64,000 bases of DNA from DASSSY01 sp035708205 (GTDB lineage: Bacteria; Bacteroidota; Bacteroidia; Chitinophagales; Chitinophagaceae): NCBI GenBank assembly GCA_035708205.1, contig DASSSY010000007.1:124001-188000 (forward strand), written 5' to 3'. A program made the translations under genes and the position numbers. Below, piece by piece: positions 46,625 to 54,337 of the stretch (the stretch's first letter is position 1; the number at the start of each line of letters is the position of its first letter). The notes under the pieces are model-generated. The model searched no databases. It was not told where the DNA came from and was given only the letters and a program-made list of their open reading frames with translations.

Positions 46625-47437
46625 CTATCCTTTCTGATGCAAAGACAAGATCGGGATATGGCTGACCTGGGCCAGCATCTTCGTCCGGCTTTTGTGAAAT
46701 AAACTTTTCCAAAACCCGTATTTTCTTGGTATCAGTATCAGCCAGTCGATTTGATGATGATTGATAAAGGCCTGAACTCCCTCCTCAATCCTGTCCGTAC
46801 TCACAGAATGATAGGTGGGATCAAGGTTTGCGAGGGAAGATCGCAAAAGGGCCGGAGGCTCAGTGGTTTGAGCCGGAGGCGTATCGATATGCACCACAGA
46901 AAATCCCGCGTTCATGAGCTTAACCCATTTGCTGATTTCATGGAAAGGCGTGTTTTCAGTTATCGTATGATAATCCGCTGCGAAACACATCTTACTTAAA
47001 GGCTCCCAGGCCGCTTTTGACGGAACGGTCAAAACCGGTACGGTAAAAGCCCGGAGCGCTTTTACCGCCATGCTGCCCCACAAAACAGAATCTTCCTTAT
47101 CCCCTGAAGTACCTAATACGATCAGCACCGGGCTATTTTCCTGTATCTCTTCATGAATACAATCAATTAAATCACCCGGAACAATCCTGGAAATGATGCT
47201 CAAAGAAGGCTCCAGGGCCTTTAAACGTATGTTCTCCGCATCCATACTGGCTTCAGAAATAGCCCTAACCTCTTCCGTATTCAAAAGCGGAACGGCACTA
47301 TCTGCATAGGCAAAGGGGATAATATAAGCATGAAACAAAACCAGGTCCATTTGTAAATAACGAGCTAAATGAGCTGCATAGCTTGCCGCATTTTGAGCGA
47401 CGGGAGAAAAATCCGTAGCCAGGAGTATCTGAGCCAT
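46625..47437 (-). CDS. Universal stress protein, tandem domains
   Basis: A 270-residue protein with two USP domains. The first (residues 1-140) begins with ILLATDFSPVAQNAASYA and has the ATP-binding pattern G-x2-G-x9-G-S in VLGTSGDKEDSVLWGS. The second (about 145-270) keeps the fold pattern but lacks the glycine motif, so only one ATP site is likely. USPs accumulate during stress or growth arrest. It converges on the glycosyltransferase gene. A -7-like TAAATTTC (one mismatch) lies at 47454-47461 on the minus strand. Confidence 0.88.
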   Translation of the reverse strand: MAQILLATDFSPVAQNAASYAAHLARYLQMDLVLFHAYIIPFAYADSAVPLLNTEEVRAISEASMDAENIRLKALEPSLSIISRIVPGDLIDCIHEEIQENSPVLIVLGTSGDKEDSVLWGSMAVKALRAFTVPVLTVPSKAAWEPLSKMCFAADYHTITENTPFHEISKWVKLMNAGFSVVHIDTPPAQTTEPPALLRSSLANLDPTYHSVSTDRIEEGVQAFINHHQIDWLILIPRKYGFWKSLFHKSRTKMLAQVSHIPILSLHQKG

Positions 47438-47851
47438 ATCTGAAAGTTTTATGACCGAAATTTACAACTAATTATTCATTTTCAAATAGTTCTCAATCTT
47501 TAATTTTCATTTTCCAGGCTATAATCCTTTGAAATACCTTATTTTATCTTATTTTAAGGAAGCACTTCCCGTTTTTTGGCTATAGACCTGGAACCGCTGA
47601 CTGTTCCTATCACGCTTATTTTCCACAGTGAACAGCTTTATTTATTTAATCTCGAATACCAGCAGGCATGTTCTGAACGATAGCCTGCATAGCCTTCAGG
47701 TAAATCCTGATGTCCTGCGCCGTTCTTTTCAGGATAACTTTGTGAAGTGCTTTAGGTTTCCTAATTTTACCGGCTGAAATCCCGGTTTCAGCATTGTGGG
47801 CGTAATATTCCCACTTTTCAAAACAGACGCTAACTAATATTATAATATTTC
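47438..47851. other. 414-bp intergenic region before the E2 gene
   Basis: The region separates divergent genes. On the minus strand, a 68-codon frame (47646-47849) is open and has a basic, helix-like peptide (KALHKVILKRTAQDIRIYL) but no ATG, GTG or TTG at its head, so it may be a gene remnant or chance. I see no hairpin with a T tract and no consensus promoter match for the E2 gene. Confidence 0.5.
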
Positions 47852-49105
47852 ATGATCGAGATTAAAGTTCCCCCGGTTGGAGAATCCATTTCAGAAGTCA
47901 CTTTGGTTCAATGGTTAAAGGCAGACGGCGCGTGGGTTGAACGCGATGAGATTTTATGTGAATTAGAATCAGAAAAGGCCACTTTTGAGCTTAATGCAGA
48001 AGCTTCCGGTGTCCTCCATCATATCGCCCGGGAAAATGAGGATCTGGAGATCGGAGCCGTGGCCTGTACCATTGACGAGACTGCCGCCAGACCAGCTGGC
48101 GCTTCGCAAGGTTCTGCACCCATACCGGAAAAAAAACCGGAACCCGTAGCCGCAAAACCTGTTGATGCAGCACCTAAAGCTGTTGAAGCAAAAGCGACCG
48201 CTCCGGCGGCCACAGAAGACAAAATCAAAGCAACGCCGGTGGCCAACGCTATCATGACGGATAAAAAAGTGCAGCCGGATACCGTAAAAGGTAGCGGCAC
48301 CTTGGGGCGCATCCTGAAAAGTGACGTGTTAGCGGCCTTGGAAAATCCAGGAAGAACACCGGGCCAACCTATGTTCAGCCGGGAAGATAAGCCGAAAAAA
48401 ATGAGCAATCTGCGTAAAACCATTTCCCGCAGATTGGTGGAAGCTAAGAATACCACCGCCATGCTAACCACCTTCAACGAAGTGGACATGACCAATGTCA
48501 TGGCTGTCCGGAAAGCTAATAAAGATAAATTTAAAGAGGTTCACGGCATAGGATTAGGCTTCATGTCCTTCTTTACCAAAGCCTGCTGCATAGCGTTACA
48601 GGAATGGCCGGCGGTTAACTCCTATATTGACGGCGACAGCCTGATCTATCATGAATATTGCGACATTTCCATTGCCGTTTCCGCGCCGAAAGGCCTGGTA
48701 GTGCCCGTTATCCGTAACGCCGAAAGCCTGAGTATGGCTGAAATTGAAAAAGAAGTGGCTTCTTTGGCAAAAAAAGCCAGGGAGAACAAACTGAGTGTCG
48801 AGGAAATGACCGGCGGAACCTTCACCATTACCAACGGCGGCGTATTCGGCTCCCTGATGAGCACGCCTATCATTAACATTCCGCAATCCGCCATCCTGGG
48901 CATGCATAAGATCCAGGAACGGCCGATGGTGGTCAATGGTAAAATCGAAATCCGCCCAATGATGTACCTGGCATTGAGCTATGACCACAGAGTCATCGAC
49001 GGCCGTGAGTCCGTGGGCTTCCTGGTACGGGTCAAGGAATTACTGGAAAAACCGGAATTGCTGCTATTCGGCAAGGACCCGATCAACGCCTTACTGGAAC
49101 TTTAA
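47852..49105 (+). CDS. sucB: 2-oxoglutarate dehydrogenase E2 (dihydrolipoyl succinyltransferase)
   Basis: E2 core of the 2-oxoglutarate dehydrogenase complex, transferring succinyl from lipoate to CoA. The lipoyl domain has the ELESEKATFEL motif with lipoylated Lys42; a flexible Ala/Pro-rich linker (residues about 82-130) follows, then a peripheral subunit-binding domain and the catalytic domain with SYDHRVIDGR, active-site His379 and Asp383. A single lipoyl domain and 417 residues fit SucB rather than the longer pyruvate dehydrogenase E2. The sucA gene, usually next door, is not in the window. A branched-chain E2 is less likely. Confidence 0.88.
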   Translation: MIEIKVPPVGESISEVTLVQWLKADGAWVERDEILCELESEKATFELNAEASGVLHHIARENEDLEIGAVACTIDETAARPAGASQGSAPIPEKKPEPVAAKPVDAAPKAVEAKATAPAATEDKIKATPVANAIMTDKKVQPDTVKGSGTLGRILKSDVLAALENPGRTPGQPMFSREDKPKKMSNLRKTISRRLVEAKNTTAMLTTFNEVDMTNVMAVRKANKDKFKEVHGIGLGFMSFFTKACCIALQEWPAVNSYIDGDSLIYHEYCDISIAVSAPKGLVVPVIRNAESLSMAEIEKEVASLAKKARENKLSVEEMTGGTFTITNGGVFGSLMSTPIINIPQSAILGMHKIQERPMVVNGKIEIRPMMYLALSYDHRVIDGRESVGFLVRVKELLEKPELLLFGKDPINALLEL

Positions 49106-49131
49106 AATCCTATATCTTAAACTAGATTTGA

Positions 49132-49157
49132 AAAGCTGTCCGGTTTTGGGCAGCTTT
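49132..49157 (+). terminator. Hairpin after sucB
   Basis: A 10-bp stem (AAAGCTGTCC with GGGCAGCTTT, one T-G pair) and a 6-base loop, 26 bp after the stop; the downstream T-rich tract is short. Confidence 0.6.
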
Positions 49158-49221
49158 ACTTTGTTTGCGCATTTATCATTCATTGTTATCACCAGATTAA
49201 TAACGGTCCGCAAAACATTTG

Positions 49222-49229
49222 TATTTTTG
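49222..49229 (+). promoter_or_regulatory. Bacteroidota -7 element of the aminotransferase gene
   Basis: TATTTTTG, an exact TAnnTTTG match, 72 bp before the start. No clear -33 element. Confidence 0.45.
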
Positions 49230-49301
49230 AAGGGTCACGCCGGGTTAATATCTGGTTGCAGCACTAATATCCGTAAACGTCTTTAATGTAATCATTTATT
49301 T

Positions 49302-50567
49302 ATGAACAGTCCTTTAAGTCAACTTGCAGAATCATTAGTAGGCTCCGAAATAGTAAGAATTGGCAATGCCATTAACGACCAGATCAATGCCGGTGCAAAA
49401 ATATACAATTATACCATCGGCGACTTCGCCCCACAGGTTTTCCCGATCCCCAAAGAGCTTTTGGAAGAGATCATCAAAGCCTATCAGGACGGCGCCACTA
49501 ATTACCCGCCCGCCACAGGGGTCCCGGCTTTAAGGAAAGCAGTAGCCCAATTTATTGAGCGGCATGAAGGCATTCATTATGATGAAAATGAGATCCAGAT
49601 CGCCAGCGGAGGACGGCCATTGATATATGCCTATTTCAAAACCATTGTGGATGCGGGAGATAAAGTCATTTATGCCATTCCGTCCTGGAATAATAACCAT
49701 TACACCCATCTCAACGCCGGCATAGCCTGCGAGATCATAACCACTCCGGAAAACGATTTCATGCCTAAGGCCAAAGACCTGGAGCCTCACCTCTCCGATG
49801 CCGTATTGCTGTGCCTATGCACACCTCAGAATCCCACCGGCACGACCTTAAACCGGCCGGAGCTTGAAAAGATCTGCGATTTGGTCCTGGCCGAAAACAA
49901 ACGCCGTTCAGCGGAAGCAAAAAAACTCTATATATTGTTCGATCAAATGTATTGGACATTAACTTACGGACAGACTAAACATTTCCATCCCGTTCAGCTA
50001 AGACCGGAAATGAAGGCTTATACCCTGACGGTGGATGGCATTTCCAAAGCCTTTTCGGCAACCGGTGTCCGTGTTGGCTGGGGCCTGGGCCCGGAACGCG
50101 TAATGACCAAAGTAAAAGCACTGTTAAGCCATATCGGCGCCTGGGCGCCGATGGCCGAGCAAAAAGCCACCGCTGCGTTTCTAAATAATGATATCGCGGT
50201 CACCACCTTCTTAAGCGATTATAAAAGGCATCTTGAAGAACGCCTTTGGAAGTTATATCATGGATTTGAAGGTTTACGCGCAAACGGCTTTCCCGTGGAA
50301 GCTATTGAACCGCAGGCGGCCATTTACCTGACCATAAAGATCGATCTTAAAGGCAGAAAAACCAGCGAAGGCAAAATACTGGCCACTCAAAATGACGTTA
50401 CAGAATTTTTATTAAAACAAGCGGAAGTGGGTTTAGTACCCTTTTTGTGTTTCGGCGCCGATAAGGAATCTCCATGGTACCGGGTGAGTGTCGGCACCTC
50501 CACCATTAATGACATTGAACAAATGTTTGCCAATCTTGAAACGGCCATGAAAACGCTTCAGCTGTAA
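49302..50567 (+). CDS. Class I/II PLP-dependent aminotransferase
   Basis: A 421-residue fold-type I aminotransferase. Lys249 in the DGISKAFSATGVRVGW motif would bind pyridoxal phosphate as the internal aldimine; other cofactor contacts are in TPQNPTGTTL and FDQMYW. The overall pattern fits aspartate-type aminotransferases of the Bacteroidota, with amino acid interconversion as the likely role; the substrate is not fixed by sequence. It stands alone, 141 bp before the DUF2911 gene. Confidence 0.9.
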   Translation: MNSPLSQLAESLVGSEIVRIGNAINDQINAGAKIYNYTIGDFAPQVFPIPKELLEEIIKAYQDGATNYPPATGVPALRKAVAQFIERHEGIHYDENEIQIASGGRPLIYAYFKTIVDAGDKVIYAIPSWNNNHYTHLNAGIACEIITTPENDFMPKAKDLEPHLSDAVLLCLCTPQNPTGTTLNRPELEKICDLVLAENKRRSAEAKKLYILFDQMYWTLTYGQTKHFHPVQLRPEMKAYTLTVDGISKAFSATGVRVGWGLGPERVMTKVKALLSHIGAWAPMAEQKATAAFLNNDIAVTTFLSDYKRHLEERLWKLYHGFEGLRANGFPVEAIEPQAAIYLTIKIDLKGRKTSEGKILATQNDVTEFLLKQAEVGLVPFLCFGADKESPWYRVSVGTSTINDIEQMFANLETAMKTLQL

Positions 50568-50708
50568 TAAAACTATAAAACTTTTTAAAGATTGCCTGGA
50601 CAACAAGGGTTTAAAAGTATTGTCGTAAATTTGTTGCCGTTGCAACTATTTAAAATATTTAATTTCATTATCATCCTAATTTTTTTTCATTCAAAACCAT
50701 CATTCCTT

Positions 50709-51548
50709 ATGAAAAGATTCTTCTTAGTAACGCTTCTGAGCAGCGGGCTGGCCCTGGCCGTTAACGCGCAGGATTTTCACATGCCCAAACCCAGCCCTAC
50801 GGTATCCGTTAATCAGGGCTTTTCAACCTCTTTTATCAAATTAGATTACAGCCGGCCCTCGGTAAAAGGCCGTGTCATTTTCGGCCATTTAGTACCCTAC
50901 GGGCAGGTTTGGCGGACAGGCGCCAATAACGCCACAAAAGTAACTTTTGGCGAAGACGTCAGCCTTGACGGCCATTCAGTAAAAGCCGGGGAATATGCAT
51001 TATATACCATTCCCGAAAAAGATGCCTGGACCATTATCCTCAATACCGGCGTCAGCAACTGGGGCACTCAGGGCTTTGACAAAAAAGATGATGTTTTGCA
51101 ATTTACGGTTCCGGTGCAGCATCTTGATAAAATGCGCCAAACCTTTAGCATCAACATTGAAGACATGACCGACAATTCCTGTAACATTGTACTCAGCTGG
51201 GCAGATGCACAGGTCTCCATTCCGGTAACGGCCGACAACAATGAGCGTATTATGGCGTATCTGGATGAAGCCTTAAAAGGCGATAAACCACCCTATTACC
51301 AGGCCGCAAGCTATTATTTCGCCTCTGACCAAAAGATGGAAGAGGCCGCAAAATATTGTGCCTTAGCCATCAAAGAAAGCCCCAAAGCTTACTATATGAA
51401 CTGGCTCCAGGCCAGGATTTACGAAAAACTGGGCAAACACCAGCAAGCGATCGATGAGGCGAAACAGGCCGCCGAAAAAGCCAAGGGATCCGCCTTTGCC
51501 GCTGAATACGAACAGCATTATCAGGATATGCTAAATGCCGGGAAATAA
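50709..51548 (+). CDS. DUF2911 protein with TPR-like tail
   Basis: A 279-residue exported protein: signal peptide ending ALAVNAQ, a DUF2911 domain (about 30-170, with SRPSVKGRVIFGHLVPYGQVWRTGAN and FGEDVSLDGHSVKAGEYALYTIP, quoted here only in part) and a TPR-like helical tail (about 190-275, with YFASDQKMEEAAKYCALAI and ARIYEKLGKHQQAIDEA). The frame extends upstream to 50592, but the start at 50709 begins the signal peptide. It touches the lpxK start without a gap, implying cotranscription. Function of DUF2911 is unknown. Confidence 0.85.
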   Translation: MKRFFLVTLLSSGLALAVNAQDFHMPKPSPTVSVNQGFSTSFIKLDYSRPSVKGRVIFGHLVPYGQVWRTGANNATKVTFGEDVSLDGHSVKAGEYALYTIPEKDAWTIILNTGVSNWGTQGFDKKDDVLQFTVPVQHLDKMRQTFSINIEDMTDNSCNIVLSWADAQVSIPVTADNNERIMAYLDEALKGDKPPYYQAASYYFASDQKMEEAAKYCALAIKESPKAYYMNWLQARIYEKLGKHQQAIDEAKQAAEKAKGSAFAAEYEQHYQDMLNAGK

Positions 51549-52643
51549 TTGAAAAAAATAGCCAGCGCTTTAGCAGTACTGCTCAAACCTTTATTATACC
51601 CCCTGTCCCTGCTTTACGGACTTATTGCCTGGATCAGGAACAGGGTGTATGATAAAGGTATTTACAATGCCATTCAATTTAGTGTACCGGTGGTCTCGGT
51701 AGGAAATTTATCTGCAGGCGGCACCGGTAAGACACCGCATATAGAATACCTTATCCGGTTGCTGCAATACCAGTTCAAGGTGGCAACGATGAGCCGCGGC
51801 TATCGACGGAAAACCAGCGGATTCATATTGGCGGATCATACCGCTACCGCCGAAACCATTGGTGATGAACCCATGCAGTTCTTTCAAAATTTTCCGGAAG
51901 CTTACGTCACCGTGTGCGCCGACCGGATGTCCGGCATTCCGGAATTGTTGCATCTAAGGCCGGATACGGAAGTGATCTTATTAGATGACGCCTATCAGCA
52001 CCGCTCGGTGCAACCGGGGCTGAATATCCTGATCATGGATTTTTCCAAGCCGTTTTATAAAGATTACATCTTACCTTTTGGACGGCTCCGGGAAGGCCGC
52101 TCCGGCTATAAGCGAGCGGATATCATCATTGTATCTAAATGCCCACCTGACGGCCTTGCGGAAGGAAAACAGCAGGATATTATAGACAGGATAAAGCCAT
52201 TGCCGGAACAGCAGGTATTCTTCACCACCATTGCTTACCGTGGCTTTTATGATTTTTTCAGCGGGCGGCCCGTGATTCCGCCGCCGAAAGGATATTTTGT
52301 CCTGGTCAGCGGCATTGCACGACCTGAACCTCTATTGGATCATTTAAGGGCACAAGCCGAATATGTACACCTGCTGCGTTACCCCGACCATCACTACTTT
52401 ACAGCATCTGATTTAGATGAAATCCAGGACACGATAAAAGGCTGGAAGGTTGAAGGTAAAGCTATCGTCATCAGTGAAAAAGACGCTGTCCGGCTGGCCT
52501 TGCATAAAGAAATCATCACGAAATGGGAAGTCAACATATATGTGATCCCTATCCAGGTCAGATTCTTAAACAAGGCCGGTTTATTCAGCCAAACCGTCCT
52601 GGATTATATTCAAAAAGAACAGGAAGAAAATTACACAAATTAA
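51549..52643 (+). CDS. lpxK: Tetraacyldisaccharide 4'-kinase LpxK
   Basis: LpxK phosphorylates the 4' position of the tetraacyldisaccharide precursor of lipid A, at the inner membrane. The 364-residue protein has an N-terminal membrane helix (about 8-30) and an unusual P-loop VGNLSAGGTGKTP (residues 51-63). It starts with TTG immediately after the DUF2911 stop. Further family motifs are MSRGYRRKTSGF, GDEPMQF and LLDDAYQHR. Its presence confirms a lipid A-containing outer membrane. Confidence 0.94.
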   Translation: MKKIASALAVLLKPLLYPLSLLYGLIAWIRNRVYDKGIYNAIQFSVPVVSVGNLSAGGTGKTPHIEYLIRLLQYQFKVATMSRGYRRKTSGFILADHTATAETIGDEPMQFFQNFPEAYVTVCADRMSGIPELLHLRPDTEVILLDDAYQHRSVQPGLNILIMDFSKPFYKDYILPFGRLREGRSGYKRADIIIVSKCPPDGLAEGKQQDIIDRIKPLPEQQVFFTTIAYRGFYDFFSGRPVIPPPKGYFVLVSGIARPEPLLDHLRAQAEYVHLLRYPDHHYFTASDLDEIQDTIKGWKVEGKAIVISEKDAVRLALHKEIITKWEVNIYVIPIQVRFLNKAGLFSQTVLDYIQKEQEENYTN

Positions 52644-52666
52644 GCCGGGAAAAATTAAAATACCGT

Positions 52667-52696
52667 TTTGAAAATCCGTTCCGTTGCGTATCTTTG
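52667..52696 (+). promoter_or_regulatory. Bacteroidota promoter of the 2TM gene
   Basis: -33 TTTG (52667-52670) and exact -7 TATCTTTG (52689-52696) are separated by 18 bp; the start codon follows 34 bp later. Confidence 0.7.
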
Positions 52697-52729
52697 CAAC
52701 ATTGATTGACATTCTACAATTTAATTACT

Positions 52730-52975
52730 ATGCCTAAAAGAAAAGCCGCTACAAAGAAAGGAATAACCGGATGGATAATTCATTTTATCATTTTTGCCAT
52801 TGGTATTTTTTTAATGTGGTTCTTTACCTATCATGGAAAAACCGGTTGGGTTTATCCATGGCCCAGCTGGATCACAGCGGCCTGGGGCTTAGCGGTTATC
52901 GCTCATGCCTGCCTGGTTTGGAGCAGCTATGAGGATAAAAGCTATGATGAGTTCCATAGGCAAACCTTGAGCTAA
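52730..52975 (+). CDS. Small 2TM-type membrane protein
   Basis: An 81-residue protein with a basic N-terminal tail (PKRKAATKKG) and two membrane helices (about 12-32 and 44-63), separated by a short loop with Trp and Pro residues, and a charged tail. The layout matches the 2TM-domain family, of unknown function. ATG 52730 was chosen over the upstream ATG at 52706 because it lies just after the predicted transcription start of its own promoter. It is followed by a strong terminator. Confidence 0.7.
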   Translation: MPKRKAATKKGITGWIIHFIIFAIGIFLMWFFTYHGKTGWVYPWPSWITAAWGLAVIAHACLVWSSYEDKSYDEFHRQTLS

Positions 52976-53003
52976 GCTTAATTTATTTCTCTTTTCATTT
53001 TTT

Positions 53004-53035
53004 CCTGCAGGGTTTTTTGCCTTGCAGGTTTTTTT
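53004..53035 (+). terminator. Rho-independent terminator after the 2TM gene
   Basis: A 9-bp GC-rich stem (CCTGCAGGG with CCTTGCAGG, one G-T pair), a 7-base loop and seven T residues. Confidence 0.9.
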
Positions 53036-53240
53036 GTCAAAAAATTCCAGGAAATGTGCGCCTATGGACGGACCAACTCAAAAATATCCCGGTAATGACC
53101 AGGATTTCCCAAACTAAGTTAGGCTACATCCTGAATGCCCAGTCACGGCCTATTTAGCTATTCCAGGCTCCGCATTTCATCTCCCGAACAGGAGCGGTAA
53201 TGACAATAAAAAAAAATGTTTTAGCATTTTCAATTTTTAT

Positions 53241-53271
53241 TTTGAAAATTGAAACACTTGCCGTTATTTTG
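53241..53271 (+). promoter_or_regulatory. Promoter-like pair of tRNA-Ser
   Basis: -33 TTTG (53241-53244) and -7 TTATTTTG (53264-53271, one mismatch to TAnnTTTG) are 19 bp apart; the tRNA begins 6 bp later. Confidence 0.5.
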
Positions 53272-53276
53272 CGCCC

Positions 53277-53361
53277 GGAAGGATGGCAGAGTGGTCGAAT
53301 GCGGCGGTCTTGAAAACCGTTGACTGTAACAGGTCCGGGGGTTCGAATCCCTCTCCTTCCG
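53277..53361 (+). tRNA. tRNA-Ser (anticodon TGA)
   Basis: Class II tRNA of 85 nt: acceptor GGAAGGA/TCCTTCC with discriminator G, anticodon stem and loop CGGT-CTTGAAA-ACCG giving anticodon TGA (reads UCA), the long variable arm expected for serine, and T arm around GGGTTCGAATCCC. CCA is not encoded. Confidence 0.96.
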
Positions 53362-53546
53362 CTCCTGTTGAATATGTGCTCTAATTTCTGCTTGAGATCT
53401 GATTATTCTGCACAAGAACAAAATTTCCCCTTCGCTTCCGAACGACGACAATGATGCCTGCTGAGCCCCTACAGGTTAAAAATAGCTTTTAAAAGGACCG
53501 GCTTTATCGATTTTTCTGCAGGAAATGCATTCCCAAAATTGATTCC

Positions 53547-54311
53547 CTATCGCTTTTGCGATAGCTTTAGCGGCCTTTTCAATAGCGCATGCGCCTTCCG
53601 GTAATCCGACAACAAATCCAAAGTATGCTTAATGGAGCGCTTGTTTCTCCAGTCTTCATGCCCGACGATAATAAAATCGGGATGGGGAAATTTCCGTCGC
53701 ACCCGTTTAAGGCTTTTCTCCCACTCCGACACATTAGCATCTTCCAAATTACCTAAGCTGTTGGCCCCTGTACTTTTGATCAGGCAACCACCATATAAAA
53801 CCCTGTATTCAGGCAACCAGATAACCAGGTTATCGGCGGAATGCCCCGGACCGGGATAATAGACCTGGAACACTTCTCCCCCGACATGAAAAACCGTATC
53901 CTTTGGCATTATAAACCTGGCCCTGGGATTATGATTAAGCATACATAAGGAATCTGTCTGACGAGTGGTAAAGGTCTTGATGCCCTTCGCCGCATAATAG
54001 GTCAAACCGGCGGTACGGTCTTCATGAAAATGAGTGGACAGGCACATGATAACCTTTTCATGATGACGCTGCCAGATACTATCCAACAAGGGTTGGAAAT
54101 ATTCCTTATCCCAGGGCGTATCGAACAATACAACACCGTCTTTTGTCACCAGGTAAACGGCATTGGCCGCATAACGCTGCCCGTCAAAACTGCCGTAATT
54201 CACATAGGTATAAACATTCCCGGCAACGCGTTTAAAGCTCAAATCGTAGGTATGTTCCGCCTGGGAGGAGAAACATAAACAACAAAATAAAACAACCAAT
54301 AGGTTTTTCAT
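53547..54311 (-). CDS. Subclass B1 metallo-beta-lactamase
   Basis: A 254-residue exported protein (signal peptide to about Ala18) with a complete B1 metallo-beta-lactamase active site. Zn1 ligands are His94, His96 (HFHEDRTAG) and His157 (PGHSADN); Zn2 ligands are Asp98, Cys176 (GGCLIKS) and His218 (GHEDW). Lys179 and Asn188 (LGNLEDA) match the B1-specific substrate residues, which argues for true beta-lactam hydrolysis, carbapenems included, rather than another MBL-fold hydrolase. It lies 26 bp behind polA on the same strand and may be cotranscribed with it. Base use is like its neighbours and no mobile element is near, so it looks intrinsic, as in other Bacteroidota. Resistance is predicted, not shown. 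Confidence 0.87.
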   Translation of the reverse strand: MKNLLVVLFCCLCFSSQAEHTYDLSFKRVAGNVYTYVNYGSFDGQRYAANAVYLVTKDGVVLFDTPWDKEYFQPLLDSIWQRHHEKVIMCLSTHFHEDRTAGLTYYAAKGIKTFTTRQTDSLCMLNHNPRARFIMPKDTVFHVGGEVFQVYYPGPGHSADNLVIWLPEYRVLYGGCLIKSTGANSLGNLEDANVSEWEKSLKRVRRKFPHPDFIIVGHEDWRNKRSIKHTLDLLSDYRKAHALLKRPLKLSQKR

Positions 54312-54337
54312 CGGAAAAACATTTAGTATTTGAAAGA

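Larger units (their letters stand above)
52976..53276. other. 301-bp intergenic region with terminator and tRNA promoter
   Basis: It holds the terminator of the 2TM gene (53004-53035), a 10-bp palindrome (TTTCAATTTT / AAAATTGAAA, 53228-53254) and a promoter-like pair for tRNA-Ser (53241-53271). Between them I see no gene. Confidence 0.6.

Noticed and set aside
53230..53451. 73-codon minus-strand frame over tRNA-Ser
   Set aside because: It is the reverse complement of the tRNA; such frames are a known annotation artefact.
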